Shown: piece by piece, positions 61,365 through 64,000 of the stretch
How positions within the stretch are numbered: position 1 is the stretch's first letter
Layout: each line of letters starts with the position of its first letter
Assembly (NCBI GenBank): GCA_945874665.1
Contig: CAMCHJ010000001.1
Coordinates: 124,001-188,000 of the forward strand
Direction: 5' to 3'
Source of the DNA: Chitinophaga pinensis
Lineage (GTDB): Bacteria > Bacteroidota > Bacteroidia > UBA7662
Length of the DNA stretch: 64,000 bases
The notes under the pieces: generated by a model
Database searches by the model: none
The model's input: only the letters and a program-made list of their open reading frames with translations
What the model was told of the DNA's origin: nothing
Made by a program: the position numbers and the translations under genes

Positions 61365-61930
61365 GGCTTATTTATAAAGTTATTAACCACCTCTAAGGCC
61401 GTGGCTTTAGCCACTTCGAGCTCGTCGTTTACCAAAATATAGTCGAATTCCTGAGCGAATTTCATTTCAATTTCGGCTTTTTCTAGTCTCATTTTGAGTT
61501 TTTCAGGGCTTTCGGTATTGCGTCGCGTGAGCCGCTCTTGCAGCACCTGCAGGGAACCGGCTTGCACAAAAATAGCAAGTGCCTGAGATCCATATTGGCT
61601 TTTGATGTTCAATCCACCCTTTACGTCCACATCAAAAATCACCGATTTACCAGCTGCCAGCAAACGGTCGATTTCGGCGCGTAAAGTGCCATAATAGGTG
61701 CCTGCATAAACCTCTTCCCACTCTACGAAATCGTTATTTTTGATTTTTTCGATGAACACATCCTGCGAAAGAAAATAATAATCCCTGCCATCTACTTCTT
61801 GTCCCCGTTTATCGCGGCTGGTAGCTGAAATTGAAAAGCGCAAATCGGGTCTTTTGTCCAGCAAGTGGTGTACTAAAGTTGTTTTGCCAGAGCCCGAAGG
61901 AGCCGAGAAGATGATGAGTTTGCCAGCCAC
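61361..61930 (-). CDS. gmk: Guanylate kinase
   Basis: About 189 residues if it starts at the GTG at 61930, which gives the usual MAGKLIIFSAPSGSGKTT beginning; a TTG 39 bases further up would overlap yicC. The P-loop GSGKTT, the GMP-binding SATSRDKRGQEVDGRDYYFL and YGTLRAEID are all present. It makes GDP from GMP. The GTG stands one base after the yicC stop codon. Confidence 0.94.
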   Translation of the reverse strand: MAGKLIIFSAPSGSGKTTLVHHLLDKRPDLRFSISATSRDKRGQEVDGRDYYFLSQDVFIEKIKNNDFVEWEEVYAGTYYGTLRAEIDRLLAAGKSVIFDVDVKGGLNIKSQYGSQALAIFVQAGSLQVLQERLTRRNTESPEKLKMRLEKAEIEMKFAQEFDYILVNDELEVAKATALEVVNNFINKP

Positions 61931-61931
61931 T

Positions 61932-62798
61932 TTACAAGATGTTGAGGACTTGTTCTTTGATTTTTTCAAGCTCGTTTTTCATATTCACCACCAGTTTTTG
62001 GATTTCTACGTGGTTGCATTTAGAGCCCAAGGTGTTGATTTCACGGCCCATTTCTTGGGCAATGAATCCGAGTTTTTTGCCGCCCGAATCTTTATTCAAG
62101 TTTTCTCTAAAATAGCGGCAGTGCTGTGCCAAACGCTGTTTTTCTTCACTGACATCCAATTTTTCGAGATAGTACACCAATTCTTGCTCAAAGCGATTGA
62201 GGTCTATCTTTTCTTGTTCTGCAAAAAGCTCTAGTCCTGCCTTGATGCGGTTACGCAAAGTTTCGATGCGATCGCCTTCGTAAGGCACGACGGCGGCAAG
62301 GTCTTTTTCGATGCTCAAGCAGCTGAGCAGCATATCATCGCCTGTTTTTTTTCCTTCTTCTTGGCGGTATGTATCATAAGCGGCCAACCCGTCTTTTACC
62401 AGTTTTTCTAGCTCCGGCCACCAATCTATGGCTTCTTCATTTTCTGTAGCGGCCACATCGGGCAGGCGCATGATGGTATCGAGCAGGTGGCTTTTGTCGA
62501 GTTGTAGCTCTTCGCAAAGTGCAGATAGCTCTTCGTGGTAAGCCTTAAAGAGGCGCTGGTTGAGTAAACTGCTACCGTTATCGACATTGCGCTCAAATTG
62601 TATGCTGACCGTTACCTTACCCCTCTCGAGCGGTGCGGTTACCAGGTTGCGGATGGCGTATTCTTTGTCTTGAAGCACCCGCGGTATCCGCAACCCAAGG
62701 TCGAGGAACTTGCTGTTTAGGGAGCGTATTTCTACTTGTACTAAGCCTACGGGGAGGTGTGCCGATACCTTTCCGTAGCCTGTCATTGATCGAATCAT
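61932..62798 (-). CDS. YicC-family endoribonuclease
   Basis: 288 residues. MTGYGKVSAHL at the N-terminus, EIRSLNSKFLDLGLRIPR and the C-terminal KLGFIAQEMGREINTLGSK plus ELEKIKEQVLNI are the YicC/DUF1732 hallmarks; the C-terminal Glu/His motif is in the active site. E. coli YicC (RnaYicC) degrades sRNA and mRNA. It is upstream of gmk, as in many bacteria. Confidence 0.92.
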   Translation of the reverse strand: MIRSMTGYGKVSAHLPVGLVQVEIRSLNSKFLDLGLRIPRVLQDKEYAIRNLVTAPLERGKVTVSIQFERNVDNGSSLLNQRLFKAYHEELSALCEELQLDKSHLLDTIMRLPDVAATENEEAIDWWPELEKLVKDGLAAYDTYRQEEGKKTGDDMLLSCLSIEKDLAAVVPYEGDRIETLRNRIKAGLELFAEQEKIDLNRFEQELVYYLEKLDVSEEKQRLAQHCRYFRENLNKDSGGKKLGFIAQEMGREINTLGSKCNHVEIQKLVVNMKNELEKIKEQVLNIL

Positions 62799-62826
62799 AG
62801 TGACGGATAAGCTGTAAAAATACGAC

Positions 62827-63723
62827 TTATTTTTTGGCCTCGCTTACGAGATATACGCCAGTAAAAATAAGGAAGCCGTAAAACACCTGTTCGGGCAGTA
62901 ATCTATCGCGTCCGCTCCACATGGCTATTAACGTGGCCAAGAGCGGCTGTAGATAAATATAGGTGCCTACTAACGAGGCTTTTGTGTGCTTTAATGCCCA
63001 AGCATTGAGCCAATAGGCTGCGATGCTGATGCCTACAATGATAAACCAAAAGGCGGCCCAAGCAGCGGTATCGAAATCTTGCCAGGGCACCGTCAGGCTT
63101 TCTTTGATCCCGAAGGGAAAAACGAAAATAGAGCCGAATAAAAACAGCCATTTAACTACTGTAAAAGTGTCGTATTTGGCCATCATGGGCTTAATGAGCA
63201 CCAAATAAATGGCAAAAAGCATGGCATTAAGCATCACATACAGGTTGCCAAGGCTGCTGTTGTAGCTGCCTCCGCGGGTAAAAACGCTTTCCGCACTTAA
63301 AATGAGCAGCAGTGCGCCGGTAGTGCCCAGGGCAATGCCAGCGAGCTTTTTCCAACCTAATTTCTCTTTCAAATAAAAAGAGGCAAAGGCAAGAATAAAA
63401 ATAGGCGTGGTAATCATGATAACCGAGGCATTGATGGGTGAGCTGATGGCCAATCCTTTAAAAAACAAGAGCATATTGCCGGCAACGCCAAAAACTGCAC
63501 AAATGGCCAAATAACCCAGGTCGCGGAGCGGTACTTTAGGCCGATTGCGTTGTACCAGTGGGTGAATGGCCCAGAAAAAAGCGCAGGCGATAAGCACGCG
63601 AAAGAGTATAAACGCCTGCGGCTGTATAAGCTTTGGCATCACCTCCTTCGCAACGGTGAAGGAGGCACCGTAAAAAAGCGCTGTTAATAAGAGGGAGCCG
63701 TGGACCAGCAGCCGGGTTTTCAT
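62827..63723 (-). CDS. EamA/DMT-family transporter
   Basis: 298 residues from the ATG at 63723 (MKTRLLVHGS). Ten hydrophobic helices in two EamA repeats (LFYGASFTVAKEV.. and GNLYVMLNAMLFAIYLVL..), with FLIFTGVYLVSE closing the second. It would export or import small metabolites; the substrate is unpredictable. A TATTTTTG box lies four bases upstream, suggesting a leaderless mRNA. Confidence 0.9.
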   Translation of the reverse strand: MKTRLLVHGSLLLTALFYGASFTVAKEVMPKLIQPQAFILFRVLIACAFFWAIHPLVQRNRPKVPLRDLGYLAICAVFGVAGNMLLFFKGLAISSPINASVIMITTPIFILAFASFYLKEKLGWKKLAGIALGTTGALLLILSAESVFTRGGSYNSSLGNLYVMLNAMLFAIYLVLIKPMMAKYDTFTVVKWLFLFGSIFVFPFGIKESLTVPWQDFDTAAWAAFWFIIVGISIAAYWLNAWALKHTKASLVGTYIYLQPLLATLIAMWSGRDRLLPEQVFYGFLIFTGVYLVSEAKK

Positions 63724-63727
63724 CGGG

Positions 63728-63735
63728 CAAAAATA
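63728..63735 (-). promoter_or_regulatory. -7 box (TAnnTTTG) directly before the EamA start
   Basis: The minus strand reads TATTTTTG, then CCCG, then ATG. The match to the Bacteroidota -7 consensus is exact, and the spacing implies a leaderless transcript. Confidence 0.5.
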
Positions 63736-63772
63736 CAATGCGTATGCTTTGCCGAAGCCCACGGCATCATAT

Positions 63773-64000
63773 TTAAAAAACCTGATATCCTATCGACAGT
63801 AGCCATTGGCTAGGGCGGGCGTCGGTAACGAAATTTTGGCCGCTAGTGGCGATGTTGTCGCCGAATTTACTCAGACTGCCTTCGTATTTAAGGTCGATCA
63901 TCAGTTTCCAGATGTCAAAGCCAAACCCCACCTGAAAACCCATGGTGTTGTTGCGGTAGGCATCGGTGATGTTGCCTTTGATGTTGCTTTCGGTGAGATC
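63773..64000 (-). CDS. Outer-membrane beta-barrel protein, C-terminal end (partial)
   Basis: The open frame runs from the window edge to TAA at 63773-63775, about 75 codons. The peptide has alternating strand patterns (TMGFQVGFGFDIWKLMIDLKYEGSLSKFGD) and ends SIGYQVF, with the terminal Phe of outer-membrane barrels. It resembles small PorT/OmpW-like porins but is too short for a family call. Confidence 0.7.
   Translation of the reverse strand, partial: DLTESNIKGNITDAYRNNTMGFQVGFGFDIWKLMIDLKYEGSLSKFGDNIATSGQNFVTDARPSQWLLSIGYQVF

Overview
This window is chromosomal DNA of a member of the Bacteroidota. The family or genus cannot be fixed from the sequence alone. The evidence is a PhoX-like phosphatase with a type IX secretion C-terminal domain, SusC/BtuB-style TonB receptors, lineage-typical families (DUF2723/GT117, DUF4175, DUF5522, DUF4442) and promoters carrying the Bacteroidota -7 box TAnnTTTG in place of sigma70 boxes. 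Several of these promoters sit only 4-6 bases before the start codon. The content is mostly housekeeping, and no prophage, IS element or CRISPR array is visible.

Layout. 1-8105: the end of murB, then minus-strand genes for LD-carboxypeptidase, rlmB, a DUF2723 membrane glycosyltransferase, gmhA, a DsbD-like reductase and a VOC protein. 8213-13063: an outer-membrane protein, a glycosyltransferase fused to a truncated sugar-phosphate-transferase-like module, purD and GDP-fucose synthase. 13102-13667: a four-helix-bundle gene bracketed by inverted arrays of 7-base repeats, which looks like a small mobile cassette. 13665-17193: a hemerythrin-like protein, an esterase, rlmD and a small conserved protein. 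17465-23228: secreted PhoX-like phosphatase, di-heme peroxidase, redoxin, and a cytochrome c/copper-monooxygenase-like fusion. 23325-30053: DUF4442, msrB, gluQ, a TonB receptor with a possible metalloregulator operator, and a cation/proton antiporter.

30330-33768 is a vitamin B12 uptake operon on the minus strand: cobalamin riboswitch, BtuB-like receptor, BtuG-like beta-propeller lipoprotein and a DUF5522 protein. 34305-36515 pairs a SulP transporter with a beta-carbonic anhydrase. 36572-45341 holds a tandem amidohydrolase, a hydrolase, a membrane cytochrome c, tRNA-Leu(CAG), an M16 peptidase, an O-methyltransferase, a LysM glucosaminidase and hpt. 45613-46857 is an RhlE-type helicase.

47046-60354 is an almost gapless minus-strand run of twelve genes (nadA, aminotransferase, omega-amidase, hypothetical, cyclophilin, exonuclease III, DUF4175, HATPase, ybeY, mnmG, methyltransferase, Ig-like lipoprotein). 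Two ParB-binding parS-like palindromes lie at the ybeY/mnmG junction. The run starts at the edge of a 434-base gene-free region (60355-60788) with an AT-rich segment and several DnaA-box-like nonamers, a strong candidate for the chromosomal replication origin. Hand counts of G and C on either side suggest a skew change there. Beyond it lie nadD, gmk, yicC, an EamA exporter and the end of an outer-membrane barrel gene.

The most notable items are the oriC/parS pair, the heptad-flanked four-helix-bundle cassette, the PhoX/peroxidase/copper-monooxygenase cluster and the truncated transferase fusion.
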